Source of the DNA: Rhodospirillaceae bacterium bin65
Lineage (GTDB): Bacteria; Pseudomonadota; Alphaproteobacteria; Bin65
Assembly: GCA_002238725.1 (NCBI GenBank)
Contig: MPMX01000023.1
Location: 1-60,246 of the forward strand
DNA: 60,246 nucleotides
Direction of reading: 5' to 3'
A program made the position numbers and the translations under genes. The notes below the pieces were generated by a model that had not been told where the DNA came from, made no database searches, and saw only the letters and a program-made list of their open reading frames with translations. This document shows positions 35,059 through 43,854 of the stretch, in pieces; position 1 is the first letter of the stretch, and every line of letters starts with the position of its first letter.

Positions 35059-35682
35059 GTGTATATGCCTCCCAAATTCTCCGAACCGGACGCTGCGGTT
35101 CTCAGGGATTTCATCGACCGGCACCCGTTTGCCGTCCTGCTGATGCAGGCGGCGGCCGGGGACACCGCCGTCAGCCACGTCCCCGCGATTTTTCCGGACG
35201 GGCGCACGGATGTGCTGCACGCGCATCTTGCAGCCGCCAACCCGCAGGCCCGGACCGCCGACGGTGCGATGGCGACGGCGATCTTCAGCGGGCCGCACGG
35301 CTATGTTTCGCCGACCTGGTACGAGACCGGACCGGCCGTGCCGACCTGGAACTACGCCGCGGTCCATGTCGTCGGCACGGTTCGCGTGCTGAAAGCGGAG
35401 GCCGATCGCCGTGCGGTCCTGCGAGGGCTGGTGCAGCGGTTCGAATCGGCGGGTCCGGATGCTTGGGATTTCGACGCGCTCCCGCCCGAATTCCGCGACA
35501 GCCAGATGAAAGCCATCGTCGTGCTGGAGATTGGTGTCGAACGGATGACCGGCAAATTCAAGCTGTCGCAGAACCGGCCGGCCGAAGACCGCGCCGGTGT
35601 CGTGCGGAACCTGGAGCGATCGGACCGGCCGGACGACCGGGCGCTCGCGGCGCTGATGCGCGGCCGGCCCGGTATCGTCTGA
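35059..35682 (+). CDS. FMN-binding negative transcriptional regulator, PaiB family
   Basis: The 207-residue protein begins MYMPPKFSEPDAAVLRDFID, matching the PaiB N-terminus, with GTG at 35059 as start (GGGAGGAGAG upstream). HPFAVLLMQ, the PTWNYAAVHVVGTVRVL stretch and KLSQNRP near the C-terminus are family landmarks. The fold is a flavin-reductase-like split barrel; PaiB of Bacillus represses protease and sporulation genes. A regulatory role here is a family inference only. It precedes a PhzF-like gene by about 57 bases. Confidence 0.85.
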   Translation: MYMPPKFSEPDAAVLRDFIDRHPFAVLLMQAAAGDTAVSHVPAIFPDGRTDVLHAHLAAANPQARTADGAMATAIFSGPHGYVSPTWYETGPAVPTWNYAAVHVVGTVRVLKAEADRRAVLRGLVQRFESAGPDAWDFDALPPEFRDSQMKAIVVLEIGVERMTGKFKLSQNRPAEDRAGVVRNLERSDRPDDRALAALMRGRPGIV

Positions 35683-35739
35683 CGGACCGCCGCTCGCCGA
35701 AGCAGGCGATGGACCTCAACCGGAGGAAATGACACCGCC

Positions 35740-36546
35740 ATGGACCTGAAACTCTACCAGGTCGACGCCTTCACCGACCGGACCTTCGGCGGCAATCCGG
35801 CCGCGGTCGTGCCGCTGGACGGCTGGCTGCCCGACTCGACGATGCAGGCCATCGCGCTGGAGAACAATCTCTCGGAAACCGCCTTCTTCGTGCCGCGCGA
35901 CCACAATAATCCGGGCGGCGGGTTCGACCTGCGCTGGTTCACGCCGCTCATCGAGGCCGACCTGTGCGGCCACGCCACGCTGGGCACCGCCTGGGTTCTG
36001 TTCAACCGGCTGGGTCATGCCGGCGAGGCGGCAACCTTCCATACCCGGAGCGGACCGCTGACCGTGACGCGCGATGGCGACCGTCTGGTTATGGATTTTC
36101 CGGCCCAGCCGCCGGCGCCGGAACCGGTCGATATCGGCGATGTCGCCGGCGCGATCGGGGTTCGGCCGGAGGCGGTGCTCGCCGCATCCTACGCCCTGGC
36201 AGTGCTGGACAGCGAGGAAACCGTGCGCGCCGTCCGGCCGGATTTCCGCCGGGTTGCCGGCCTCGATATTCCCGAGTTGATTGTCACCGCGCCGGGCGCA
36301 GAGGGCGGGGATTGCGATTTCGTCTCGCGCTTCTTTGCACCGACAGGCGGCATCGATGAAGACCCGGTCACCGGTTCGGCCCACTGCATCCTGATCCCGT
36401 ATTGGGCCGAACGGCTCGGCAAGACCGAAATGTTCGCCCGCCAGGTCTCCGCCCGCGGCGGCGCGCTCTGGTGCGCGCTGAAGGGCGAGAGGGTGTCGAT
36501 CGCAGGCTACGCCGCGCCTTACCTCGAAGGAACCATATCGGTTTGA
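35740..36546 (+). CDS. PhzF family phenazine biosynthesis-like protein (isomerase)
   Basis: The 268-residue protein has the duplicated diaminopimelate-epimerase-like fold of PhzF. The N-terminus is LYQVDAFTDRTFGGNPAAVV, the catalytic Glu is in NNLSETAFFVP, and DLCGHATLGTAWV and DPVTGSAHCILIPYW mark the two halves. PhzF isomerises dihydrohydroxyanthranilate in phenazine producers, but no other phz gene is here. Most members have unknown substrates. Its stop overlaps the start of the DMT transporter gene. Confidence 0.9.
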   Translation: MDLKLYQVDAFTDRTFGGNPAAVVPLDGWLPDSTMQAIALENNLSETAFFVPRDHNNPGGGFDLRWFTPLIEADLCGHATLGTAWVLFNRLGHAGEAATFHTRSGPLTVTRDGDRLVMDFPAQPPAPEPVDIGDVAGAIGVRPEAVLAASYALAVLDSEETVRAVRPDFRRVAGLDIPELIVTAPGAEGGDCDFVSRFFAPTGGIDEDPVTGSAHCILIPYWAERLGKTEMFARQVSARGGALWCALKGERVSIAGYAAPYLEGTISV

Positions 36547-37478
36547 CCGCCCCGGCCGCGACCGACGCGGCGACCGGCGGCGCCGGCCGGGGCCTGCCCC
36601 CGGTCGCGGTGGCGGCGGCGCTGGTCACGCTCATTTTCTGGGGCGGCACGGTGGTGGCCAACCGGGTCGCGGTCGAAAGTATCGACGGGCTGACCGTCGG
36701 CGCCCTGCGTTCGATGCTGGCCGGCTTCATCGGCCTCGGCATCGCCATGGCCTTCCGGCTGCCCCTGCCGAAACGGGCGCGGCACCGTTGGCTGCTGGTC
36801 ATTTCCGGCTGGGTCAACTTCGCGATCTGGCCGACCGTGCTGAGCCTCGGGGTCGCGCTCGCCAACGCCAGCCATGCTGCGCTGATCATGGCGCTGCTGC
36901 CGGTCACGACGGGACTGATCGCCGCCATCGTCAACCGGGTCAGGCCGCGGCCGGGCTGGTGGCTGGGCGCGACGGTCGCGATTGCCGGTACGATCCTGCT
37001 TATCGCCTTTACCCGGCCGGCCGGAGACCTCACCCTGTCACCGACCTGGCTGGTCGGCGACCTGGTCGTCTTCGCCGGCGTGTGTCTGTGCTCGGCGGGC
37101 TATGTCGCCGGCGCCAAGCTGGGCCCGGTAGTCGGAAGCTGGAGCGCGACTTTCTACGGCCTCGGTTCTGCCCTGATGCTGACCGTGCCGGCGATCGTGA
37201 TCCTTTATCCCTACACGGACTGGTCGCAGGTAACGGCCGACAGCTGGCTCGGGGTCGGCTGGCTCACCCTGTTCTCGTCGCTCGCCGGCTATGCCCTGTG
37301 GTTCCTGGCGATGAACCGGGGCGGCATTGCAAGGATCGCGGTCTTCCAGTTCCTGCAACCGGTCTTGTCGGTCGTCGCCGCTGCCATCATTCTGGGCGAA
37401 CGGATCACCTGGACCATCCTCGCCGCCGGCCTGCTCATCCTGCTCGGCACCTGGATCGCCCAGAAATACGCCCATTAA
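36543..37478 (+). CDS. DMT family transporter (EamA)
   Basis: The 311-residue membrane protein has about ten hydrophobic segments in two EamA repeats, from VAVAAALVTLIFWGGTVVAN through VLSVVAAAIILGERITWTIL. It starts at a TTG (36543) that overlaps the PhzF-like stop, with GAAGGAA well placed before it. DMT exporters move amino acids, metabolites or drugs out of the cell. Overlap suggests that PhzF-like protein and exporter act together, for example on one metabolite. Confidence 0.88.
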   Translation: MTAPAATDAATGGAGRGLPPVAVAAALVTLIFWGGTVVANRVAVESIDGLTVGALRSMLAGFIGLGIAMAFRLPLPKRARHRWLLVISGWVNFAIWPTVLSLGVALANASHAALIMALLPVTTGLIAAIVNRVRPRPGWWLGATVAIAGTILLIAFTRPAGDLTLSPTWLVGDLVVFAGVCLCSAGYVAGAKLGPVVGSWSATFYGLGSALMLTVPAIVILYPYTDWSQVTADSWLGVGWLTLFSSLAGYALWFLAMNRGGIARIAVFQFLQPVLSVVAAAIILGERITWTILAAGLLILLGTWIAQKYAH

Positions 37479-37510
37479 TGAATTTGCCGGTTCAACGAGA
37501 TCGGCGACGA

Positions 37511-37623
37511 CCCTTCGATACGCCGCGGAGCGTGTCCCGAGCGGCGTCGAGGGGCGGCACTCAGGGTGAGGGAAGTTGATAAATCCCCTCATCCCGAGTA
37601 GGTCCGACGGACCGTATCGACGG
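37511..37623. repeat. Bipartite hairpin repeat, copy 2
   Basis: The left half is CCCTTCGATACGCCGCG through CTCAGGGTGAGGGA. The right half is ATCCCCTCATCCCGAGTA, a GGTCC-GAC-GGACC hairpin, then GTATCGACGG. The layout matches the copies at 15666 and 40321. It fills the 222-base gap between the DMT transporter and the dehydratase. Confidence 0.75.
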
Positions 37624-37700
37624 ACAAGCCGGCCGGGAATTTGACCAACAGCCGAACCGTCGGCGGATGTTGCGATGCTTTTGCCCAGCAGGAGACAGCG

Positions 37701-38669
37701 ATGAAACTCCCCGACCTTGCGGCCATCGAGGCGGCGGCCGAGACCGTCCACGCCGTCATGCCGCCGACGCCGGCCCATTGCTGGCCCCTCCTGTGCGCGC
37801 GGACCGGCGCCGAGGTCTGGGTGAAGCACGAGAACCACACGCCGATCGGCGCCTTCAAGATCCGCGGCGGACTGGTCTATATGAGCTGGCTGCGCCGCTC
37901 GGAGCCGGCGGTGCAGGGCGCTATTGCGGCGACCCGCGGCAACCACGGCCAGGCCATTTCGGTGGCTGCCCGGCGCAACGGGCTGCATCCGGTCATCGTC
38001 GTGCCCGAGGGCAACAGCCGCGAGAAGAACGCCGCGATGCAGGCCCAGGGCTGCGAGCTGATCGTCCGTGGCAGCGATTTCCAGGAATCGCTGGAATACG
38101 CCGAGGCCCTGGCCGGGGAGCGCGGCCTGCACATGGTCGGCTCCTTCGCCGAACCGCTGGTCCACGGCACGGCGACCTACGCCCTGGAATTCTTCCGCGC
38201 CGTGCCGGACCTCGACACCGTATACGTACCCATCGGCCTCGGCTCCGGCATCTGCGGCGTGATCGCCGCGCGCAACGCGTTGGACCTCGCCACTGAAATC
38301 GTCGGGGTCTGCGCCGAGAACGCCGCCGCCTATGCGCTGTCCTTCGCGGCCGGCGAGCCGGTCTCGACCAACTCGGCCGATACCATGGCCGACGGCATGG
38401 CCTGCCGCGTGCCGGCGCCGGACGCGGTCGCCATCGTCAACCGCGGTGCGGCGCGTATCGTCACGGTGAGCGAGGCGGAGATCGAGGCCGCGATGCGGGC
38501 CTACTATACCTACACCCACAATATAGCCGAGGGCGCCGGCGCGGCGGCGCTGGCCGCGCTGACCAGGGAGCGCGAGACGATGGCGGGCCGCAAGGCCGGC
38601 CTCGTGCTCAGCGGCGGCAACATCGACCGCGAGGTCTATCTCCGCGTGCTGGCCGGCGGCGCGGCTTGA
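37701..38669 (+). CDS. Threonine/serine dehydratase-like PLP enzyme
   Basis: The 322-residue fold-type II PLP enzyme has the catalytic lysine in TPIGAFKIRGGL (about residue 54), the ATRGNHGQAISVAARRNG loop that binds the substrate carboxylate, and the phosphate loop GLGSGICGVI. It would dehydrate L-threonine or L-serine, or act as a related hydroxyamino-acid ammonia lyase. No C-terminal ACT regulatory domain is present, so it is of the catabolic type. ATG 37701 has GGAGACAG upstream. An AlaX-like editing gene follows 11 bases later. Confidence 0.88.
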   Translation: MKLPDLAAIEAAAETVHAVMPPTPAHCWPLLCARTGAEVWVKHENHTPIGAFKIRGGLVYMSWLRRSEPAVQGAIAATRGNHGQAISVAARRNGLHPVIVVPEGNSREKNAAMQAQGCELIVRGSDFQESLEYAEALAGERGLHMVGSFAEPLVHGTATYALEFFRAVPDLDTVYVPIGLGSGICGVIAARNALDLATEIVGVCAENAAAYALSFAAGEPVSTNSADTMADGMACRVPAPDAVAIVNRGAARIVTVSEAEIEAAMRAYYTYTHNIAEGAGAAALAALTRERETMAGRKAGLVLSGGNIDREVYLRVLAGGAA

Positions 38670-38679
38670 AGAGGACGCC

Positions 38680-39402
38680 ATGACCGAAGAACTGTTCCGC
38701 AGCGACGCCTATCTGAGATCCTGCGATGCAACGGTCCTGCGCGCCGGGCCGGAGGGGATCGTGCTCGATCGCACTGTGTTCTATCCGGTGGGCGGCGGCC
38801 AGCCCGGCGACAGTGGTGCGCTCGCGCTGCCCGATGGGGGCGAAACCGCAATTGCCGACACCCGCAACGACCGGGCGACCGGCGAACATCGGCACATCCC
38901 CACAGAAGGCGCCGCCTTGCCGGCCGCGGGCGACACCGTAACCTGCACCATCGACTGGGACCGTCGCCACCGCCACATGCGTGTCCACACGGCCATGCAC
39001 CTGATGTGCGCGGTGATCGACGGCGACGTCACCGGCGGCCAGGTCGGCGACGGCAAGGGAAGGCTGGATTTCGACCTGCCGGACACCTCCCTCGACAAGG
39101 CCGCCATCGAAGCTGCGCTCAATGAATTGATCGCGGCCGATCTGCCGGTCGGCGCCGAATGGATTGCCGACGCGGAATTGGTCGCCCGGCCGGACCTGGT
39201 CCGCACCCTCTCGGTCAAGCCGCCGATGGGCGCCGGCACGGTCCGCCTGCTGCGGATCGGCGACCCTGCGAACACCGTCGATCTCCAGCCCTGCGGCGGC
39301 ACCCATGTCGCGCGCACCGGCGAGATCGGCCCCGTCGCAATCGGCAAGATCGAAAATAAGGGCCGCCGCAACCGAAGGGTGAACCTGCGCCTGGCGGGGT
39401 AG
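38680..39402 (+). CDS. Alanyl-tRNA editing protein (AlaX-like)
   Basis: The 240-residue protein is a free-standing copy of the AlaRS editing domain. Zinc ligands are His/His in RVHTAMHLMCAV and Cys/His in QPCGGTHVARTGEIG. The N-terminal VLRAGPEGIVLDRTVFYPVG fits the small beta-barrel of the longer AlaX type. It removes serine or glycine wrongly attached to tRNA-Ala. Pairing with a serine/threonine dehydratase 11 bases upstream could link serine disposal with proofreading, which is inference. Confidence 0.9.
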   Translation: MTEELFRSDAYLRSCDATVLRAGPEGIVLDRTVFYPVGGGQPGDSGALALPDGGETAIADTRNDRATGEHRHIPTEGAALPAAGDTVTCTIDWDRRHRHMRVHTAMHLMCAVIDGDVTGGQVGDGKGRLDFDLPDTSLDKAAIEAALNELIAADLPVGAEWIADAELVARPDLVRTLSVKPPMGAGTVRLLRIGDPANTVDLQPCGGTHVARTGEIGPVAIGKIENKGRRNRRVNLRLAG

Positions 39403-39436
39403 GGCAGGACACGTCCCGCCGCGCCTCGCCGCGGCG

Positions 39437-40222
39437 TTACCCGGCCGCTGCCTCCAGCAGGCAGCCGTCGCCGAGCGGCGCGACCGGGGCGAGATCGCGG
39501 TGGTGTTGGTGATCCGGCCGCCGGTGGCGGGTGAGCGCGTTGGAGACCGGGTTGAGGATCAGCGAGAAGATGGTGCGCGGCCACGGCGTCATGTTGATCG
39601 ACGAGCCGTGGACCAGCGTGTCGCCGAAGATCAGCACCGTGCCTGGCGGCCCCTTGGCTGCGACCAGCCCGCCCTCGGCCACCAGGCCGCTCACCGTCCC
39701 GCTGTCGACCACCCAGAGCGGATAGCTCGTCGTCTCGGTATCCAGCGTCGCCGGCGCTGCGCCGCGCCTGTGCGAGCCACGGATGAAGACGATCGGCCCG
39801 TTGAACTCGTTCACTTCGTCGAGCAGCACGTGAAGGTTGAGCGCCAGCGGCGCCGGCACGCCGTCCTCGCCGTGATGGGTCGCGAAATCGTAGTGCCATT
39901 GCCAGACGTCGCCGGAGAAGGCCTCCTTGGCGTTGACCTTGACCTGCTGGACGTAGAGCGCGTCGCCGAGGATCTGCCGGGCCGGCCCGACGAGGCGCGG
40001 ATGGCGGACGAGGCGGGCATAGACTTCGCTGCGCAGGTGCAGGGCCATCGCTGTGCGCACGGCGTCGCTGCCCTTCTCGCGGAAATTCTCCGGCCGGCGC
40101 TCGGCGAACAGGCGCGGCAGCTCTGCCTTCAGGACCGCGACCTCCTCCGCCGAGAACAGCGACGGCAGGATCAGGAACCCGTCATCCCGGAACTGCGCAA
40201 TCTGCGTATCCGTCAGCTTCAT
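39437..40222 (-). CDS. Phytanoyl-CoA dioxygenase family protein (EctD-like)
   Basis: The 261-residue Fe(II)/2-oxoglutarate dioxygenase has the HxD iron ligands in WQWHYDFATHHGEDG, the distal His in VHGSSINMTPWPRT, and FNGPIVFIRGSHRRG near the substrate site. The arrangement resembles ectoine hydroxylase and proline hydroxylases. No ectoine genes are nearby, so EctD function is not supported. ATG 40222 (MKLTDTQIAQFRDDGF) is the canonical family start. It is convergent with the AlaX gene. Confidence 0.88.
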   Translation of the reverse strand: MKLTDTQIAQFRDDGFLILPSLFSAEEVAVLKAELPRLFAERRPENFREKGSDAVRTAMALHLRSEVYARLVRHPRLVGPARQILGDALYVQQVKVNAKEAFSGDVWQWHYDFATHHGEDGVPAPLALNLHVLLDEVNEFNGPIVFIRGSHRRGAAPATLDTETTSYPLWVVDSGTVSGLVAEGGLVAAKGPPGTVLIFGDTLVHGSSINMTPWPRTIFSLILNPVSNALTRHRRPDHQHHRDLAPVAPLGDGCLLEAAAG

Positions 40223-40288
40223 CGAACTTTCCGCGGTGGCCCGCGACCGGTATGCGCCACGGCCGGAAACGTTAGAGCACAATCCATC

Positions 40289-40314
40289 CGCCTGTCACCC
40301 TCGACAGGCGTTTT
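40289..40314 (+). terminator. Terminator-like hairpin
   Basis: CGCCTGTC pairs with GACAGGCG around a 6-base loop and is followed by TTTT on the plus strand. No plus-strand gene ends just before it. It lies 67 bases upstream of the leftward dioxygenase, so it may end an antisense transcript or act as an operator palindrome. Confidence 0.35.
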
Positions 40315-40320
40315 GCACGT

Positions 40321-40441
40321 CCCTCGATACGCCCCGGATCAAATCCGGGGCTACTCGGGATGAGGAATTCTGGTGAAAATTATTCCCTCAAATATCGTAC
40401 CTCGCCCTGAGTAGCCGCCGAAGGCGGCGTATCGAAGGGCG
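40321..40441. repeat. Bipartite hairpin repeat, copy 3
   Basis: CCCTCGATACG, hairpin CCCCGGAT-CAA-ATCCGGGG and CTACTCGGGATGAGGAA form the left half. CCCTGAGTA, hairpin GCCGCC-GAA-GGCGGC and GTATCGAAGGGCG form the right half. It ends 3 bases before the stop codon of the leftward bifunctional enzyme gene. Confidence 0.8.
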
Positions 40442-40443
40442 CT

Positions 40444-42555
40444 CTACGCCGCCAGCGCTTCCACGTCTTCCGGCGGGGCGAAGCGGGGGCCGTGCATTTC
40501 GGCGAGGGCGTGGCACTGGTCGGTGAAGTCCGCGGCGCCGGTCTGGCCGACCCAGGAGAGGACGCCGCCGGTATACATCGGGAAGCCCCAGCCGAGGATC
40601 GAGCCGACATCGGCGTCGGCCCGCGAGGTCACGACATTCTCGGCCCGGCAGCGCAGCGCCTCGACCGACTGGATGTGGAGCAGCCGGCGCGTGGCCTCCT
40701 CGACGTCCGGCTGTTCGGCGGCGCGCGGGAAATGGCGGCCCAGCTCCGGCCACAGGCGTTTGGTCTTGCTGCCGGAGCCGTCCGCCGGCCAGTCGTAGAA
40801 GCCCCGGCCCGCCTTGCGGCCCGGCCGGTCCAGCGTCTCGACGAACAGCTCGAACACGTCGTCCGCCGGATGGCCGGTGTAGGCGTCGCCCAGATCCGTC
40901 TTCCACTGGCGCCGGATGGCGAGCGACAGGCCGAGACTGGTGTTGTCGACGACCTCGAGCGGGCCGACCGGGAAGCCGGCGATCTTGCCGGCATTCTCGA
41001 TCAGGGCCGGCGCGACGCCTTCCTTGAGCATCGCGACGCCTTCCATGACGTAGGTTGCGAAAACCCGGCTGGTGAAGAAGCCGCGGCCGTCGTTGACCAC
41101 GATCGGCGTCTTGCCGATGGCCTGGACATAGTCGAGGGCGAGCGCGACTGCGGCGTCGCCGGTCGCCGCGCCGCGAATGACCTCGACCAATGGCATTTTC
41201 TCGACCGGCGAGAAGAAGTGGATGCCGATGAAATTGGCCGGCCGGAAGCTCGCAGCGGCAAGGCTGGTGATCGGCAGGGTCGAGGTGTTGGAGGCAAAGA
41301 CCGCATTCGGCCCGATCCGGGCTTCGGCGGCCCGCGTGACCGCCGCCTTGATCTCCCGGTCTTCGAACACGGCCTCGATCACCAGGTCGCTGCCCTCCAG
41401 GGCGGTATAGTCGTCGGTCGGCGCGATGCGGCCGAGCAGGTCGGCCATCTGTTCCTCGCGCATCCGCCCCTGTTTCACGCGCTTTTCCAGCGGCGCGGCG
41501 GCGCGCGCCTTGCCGCGCTCAGCGGCCTCCCGGTCGACGTCCATCAGCACGCAGTCCATACCCCGGCCGGCGCTGACCGAGGCGATGCCGGCGCCCATCA
41601 TGCCGGCGCCCAGAATGCCGAACTTGCCGATCTTCGCCTTCGGCACGCCTTCGGGCCGCGCCTTCAGCTTGCGCGCCCTGGCCATCTCGAAGAAGCCGGT
41701 GCGCACCATCGCCTTGGTCACCGGATGGCGGATCATGTTGACCAGATACTTGCTCTCGATCCGGAGGCCGACATCGATGTGCCGCTGGCAGCCCTCGTAG
41801 ACGCAGGACAGGATCGCCTGGACCGCCGGATAGTTGCCGAAGCTGCGTTCGCGCCCCATGGCGTTGGCCGCCGGGAACAGTTGCAGGCCGGTCGGGCTCT
41901 GCACGTTGCCGCCAGGCAGCCGGAAGCCCTTGCGGTCCCAGGGCTGGGTTGCGTCCGGGTTGTCGCGCGCCCAGCGTTTCGCCCGGTCGAGCAGGTCTTC
42001 CGGCGGGACGACCTCGTCCACGATGCCCATCTTCGCTGCCTCGGCGACCGTGTGCTTGCGGCCGTCGAGCAGCATCTTGAGGCCCGCCTGGAGGCCGAGC
42101 ATGCGCGGGATGCGCTGGGTGCCGCCGCCGCCGGGCAAGACGCCGAGGCCGATCTCCGGCAGGCCGATGCGCGCCTTCGGATTGTCTGCCGCGATCCGGT
42201 AATGGCAGCACAGCGCGGTCTCGAACCCGCCGCCCAGCGCATGGCCGTTGATCGCCGCGACGAAGGGCTTGCCGCAGGTCTCCATCGCCCGGCCGACCTT
42301 GTCGAACATCAGGAACTGCGGAAGCAGGGCCTCGACGCTCAGGTCCTCGAGAAAGCCGTCGATATCGGCGCCTGCGATGAAGTCGTCCTTGGCCGAGGCG
42401 ATGACGACGCCCTTCACCGCCTCGTCGGCGATCGCCTTCTCCACCTCGTCGCGGAAGGCGGCCATCGTGGTCTCGTTCATCACGTTGACCGGACGGTCCG
42501 GGATGTTCCACGCGATGACCGCGATGCCGTCGCTGTCGATGCCGGTCTCGAACAT
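40444..42555 (-). CDS. Bifunctional enoyl-CoA hydratase / 3-hydroxyacyl-CoA dehydrogenase (FadB/FadJ type)
   Basis: The 703-residue protein has an N-terminal crotonase domain with both catalytic Glu (GGGFETALCCHYRIA and IGLPEIGLGVLPGGGGTQ). A NAD-binding domain (FGILGAGMMGAGIAS) and the dehydrogenase domain with His in GIHFFSPVEKMPLVEVI follow. It performs the two middle steps of beta-oxidation. The ATG at 42555 (MFETGIDSDGIAVIAWN) is the family start; the long frame beyond it is non-coding and includes a 15-bp tandem repeat. No thiolase partner is adjacent. Confidence 0.94.
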   Translation of the reverse strand: MFETGIDSDGIAVIAWNIPDRPVNVMNETTMAAFRDEVEKAIADEAVKGVVIASAKDDFIAGADIDGFLEDLSVEALLPQFLMFDKVGRAMETCGKPFVAAINGHALGGGFETALCCHYRIAADNPKARIGLPEIGLGVLPGGGGTQRIPRMLGLQAGLKMLLDGRKHTVAEAAKMGIVDEVVPPEDLLDRAKRWARDNPDATQPWDRKGFRLPGGNVQSPTGLQLFPAANAMGRERSFGNYPAVQAILSCVYEGCQRHIDVGLRIESKYLVNMIRHPVTKAMVRTGFFEMARARKLKARPEGVPKAKIGKFGILGAGMMGAGIASVSAGRGMDCVLMDVDREAAERGKARAAAPLEKRVKQGRMREEQMADLLGRIAPTDDYTALEGSDLVIEAVFEDREIKAAVTRAAEARIGPNAVFASNTSTLPITSLAAASFRPANFIGIHFFSPVEKMPLVEVIRGAATGDAAVALALDYVQAIGKTPIVVNDGRGFFTSRVFATYVMEGVAMLKEGVAPALIENAGKIAGFPVGPLEVVDNTSLGLSLAIRRQWKTDLGDAYTGHPADDVFELFVETLDRPGRKAGRGFYDWPADGSGSKTKRLWPELGRHFPRAAEQPDVEEATRRLLHIQSVEALRCRAENVVTSRADADVGSILGWGFPMYTGGVLSWVGQTGAADFTDQCHALAEMHGPRFAPPEDVEALAA

Positions 42556-42647
42556 GGGGGGAGTCCTTTTGGCGGGCTGGCGCAAGCTGGCCGGACTATA
42601 GGGAAGGGGGGTTGAAAGACGAAGGGTCCGGGTGTCACATTCGGCGC

Positions 42648-42692
42648 GCCCGAACCGAAGCCGCCCGAACTGAAGCTGCCCGAACTGAAGCT
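42648..42692. repeat. Three tandem 15-bp units
   Basis: GCCCGAACCGAAGCC is followed by two exact copies of GCCCGAACTGAAGCT. The block lies in the 154-base divergent gap between the bifunctional beta-oxidation gene and the enoyl-CoA hydratase gene at 42710. It is too GC-rich and short to assign a role. Confidence 0.6.
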
Positions 42693-42709
42693 GCTTGGAC
42701 CGCCGCCCG

Positions 42710-43528
42710 ATGAACGATATCGCCGCCACGCACAGGACACAGCCGGACGCGGATGCGGAATCGGGCAGGATCGCCACCGAACGGCGCGGGCATCTGTTCC
42801 TGATCGGCATCGACCGGCCGGCGAAATATAACGGCTTCACGCCGAAGATGTGCAGGGAACTGGCGCGGGCGTATGCGGACTACGAGGCTGACGACGGCCT
42901 CCGTTGCGCCGTGCTGCACGCCGAAGGCGACCATTTCACCGCCGGGCTGGAGCTGAGCGCGTTCGACATTACGGAGCCCGACTTCTTTCCCCGCGACTTG
43001 GTCGATCCGTTCGACCTGCGCCCGCCCTTCCGTCGCAAGCCGGTGGTCGCGGCGGTCAAGGGCATCTGCTTCACCATCGGCATCGAGCTGATGCTGGCGG
43101 CGGATGTCGTCGTCGCCGAAGAGGATACCCGCTTCAGCCAACTGGAAGTAAAGCGCGGCTTGATGGCCTTCGGCGGGGCGACGATCCGCTTCGTCGAGCG
43201 CGCCGGCTGGGGCAATGCCCAGCGCTGGCTGCTGACCGGCGACGAGTTCGACGCCGCGACTGCGCTGCGGCTCGGCTTCGTTCAGGATGTCGTGTCGAAG
43301 GGCAGGGGCCTGGCCCGCACCCTGGCGCTCGCCGAGAGCATCGCGAAGCAGGCGCCGCTCGCCGTCCGCGCGAGCCGGGAAAACTCTGCGATCGCCCTGC
43401 GCCAGGGCCCGGAAGCCGCCGAGCGGGCGTTCCGGCGGCAACTGGCGGAGATTGCCCCGAGCGAGGATTTCGCCGAAGGTGTGCGGTCCTTCATCGAGCG
43501 GCGCGAAGGTGTCTTCAAGGGCCGGTAA
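42710..43528 (+). CDS. Enoyl-CoA hydratase/isomerase family protein
   Basis: The 272-residue crotonase-fold protein keeps a Glu in TIGIELMLAADVVVA and one in QLEVKRGLMAFGGATIRF, so hydratase activity is possible. GDHFTAGLELSAF is the oxyanion segment. It is divergent from the bifunctional enzyme and lies 11 bases upstream of the split nitrile hydratase genes on the same strand. That spacing suggests co-transcription with them, an unusual pairing worth noting. ATG at 42710 is chosen as the first start with homologous sequence. Confidence 0.85.
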   Translation: MNDIAATHRTQPDADAESGRIATERRGHLFLIGIDRPAKYNGFTPKMCRELARAYADYEADDGLRCAVLHAEGDHFTAGLELSAFDITEPDFFPRDLVDPFDLRPPFRRKPVVAAVKGICFTIGIELMLAADVVVAEEDTRFSQLEVKRGLMAFGGATIRFVERAGWGNAQRWLLTGDEFDAATALRLGFVQDVVSKGRGLARTLALAESIAKQAPLAVRASRENSAIALRQGPEAAERAFRRQLAEIAPSEDFAEGVRSFIERREGVFKGR

Positions 43529-43539
43529 AGGGAAAATCC

Positions 43540-43854
43540 ATGTCCGACGATATCCGGCAACAGCACGATATGGGCGGCCTCGACAAGGGGCCGGTGACGC
43601 CGTCCGAGCACGAGATCGAACCGTGGGAAAAGCGGGTCGAAGCGATCATGCGCCTGCTCTCCATGCGCAAGGACAGGATCGTGACCGTGGACGAGCTGCG
43701 TCGCGGCATCGAGGAGCTGCCGCCGGAGCTTTACGACACGATCGGTTATTACGAGCGCTGGATCATGTCGCTCAGCAACATCCTGGTCGAAAAAGGCGTG
43801 CTCGACCGCGCCGAACTGGACGCCCGGGTCAGGGAGCTGGAGGCGGCGGAATGA
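43540..43854 (+). CDS. Nitrile hydratase beta-like subunit, N-terminal half (split gene)
   Basis: The 104-residue protein corresponds to the first half of nitrile hydratase beta: HDMGGLDKGPV, then EPWEKRVEAIM, ELRRGIEELPPELYDTIGYY and WIMSLSNILVEKGVL. In two-subunit enzymes this is fused to an SH3-like half, which here is the next gene (4-base ATGA overlap). Thiocyanate hydrolase has the same split, with this piece matching its ScnB. It forms part of the non-corrin cobalt enzyme with the two genes downstream. Confidence 0.85.
   Translation: MSDDIRQQHDMGGLDKGPVTPSEHEIEPWEKRVEAIMRLLSMRKDRIVTVDELRRGIEELPPELYDTIGYYERWIMSLSNILVEKGVLDRAELDARVRELEAAE

Noticed and set aside
39437..40222. Ectoine hydroxylase (ectD)
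   Set aside because: The iron-site layout is similar, but no ectABC genes are present and the protein is shorter than typical EctD. Only the dioxygenase family is claimed.
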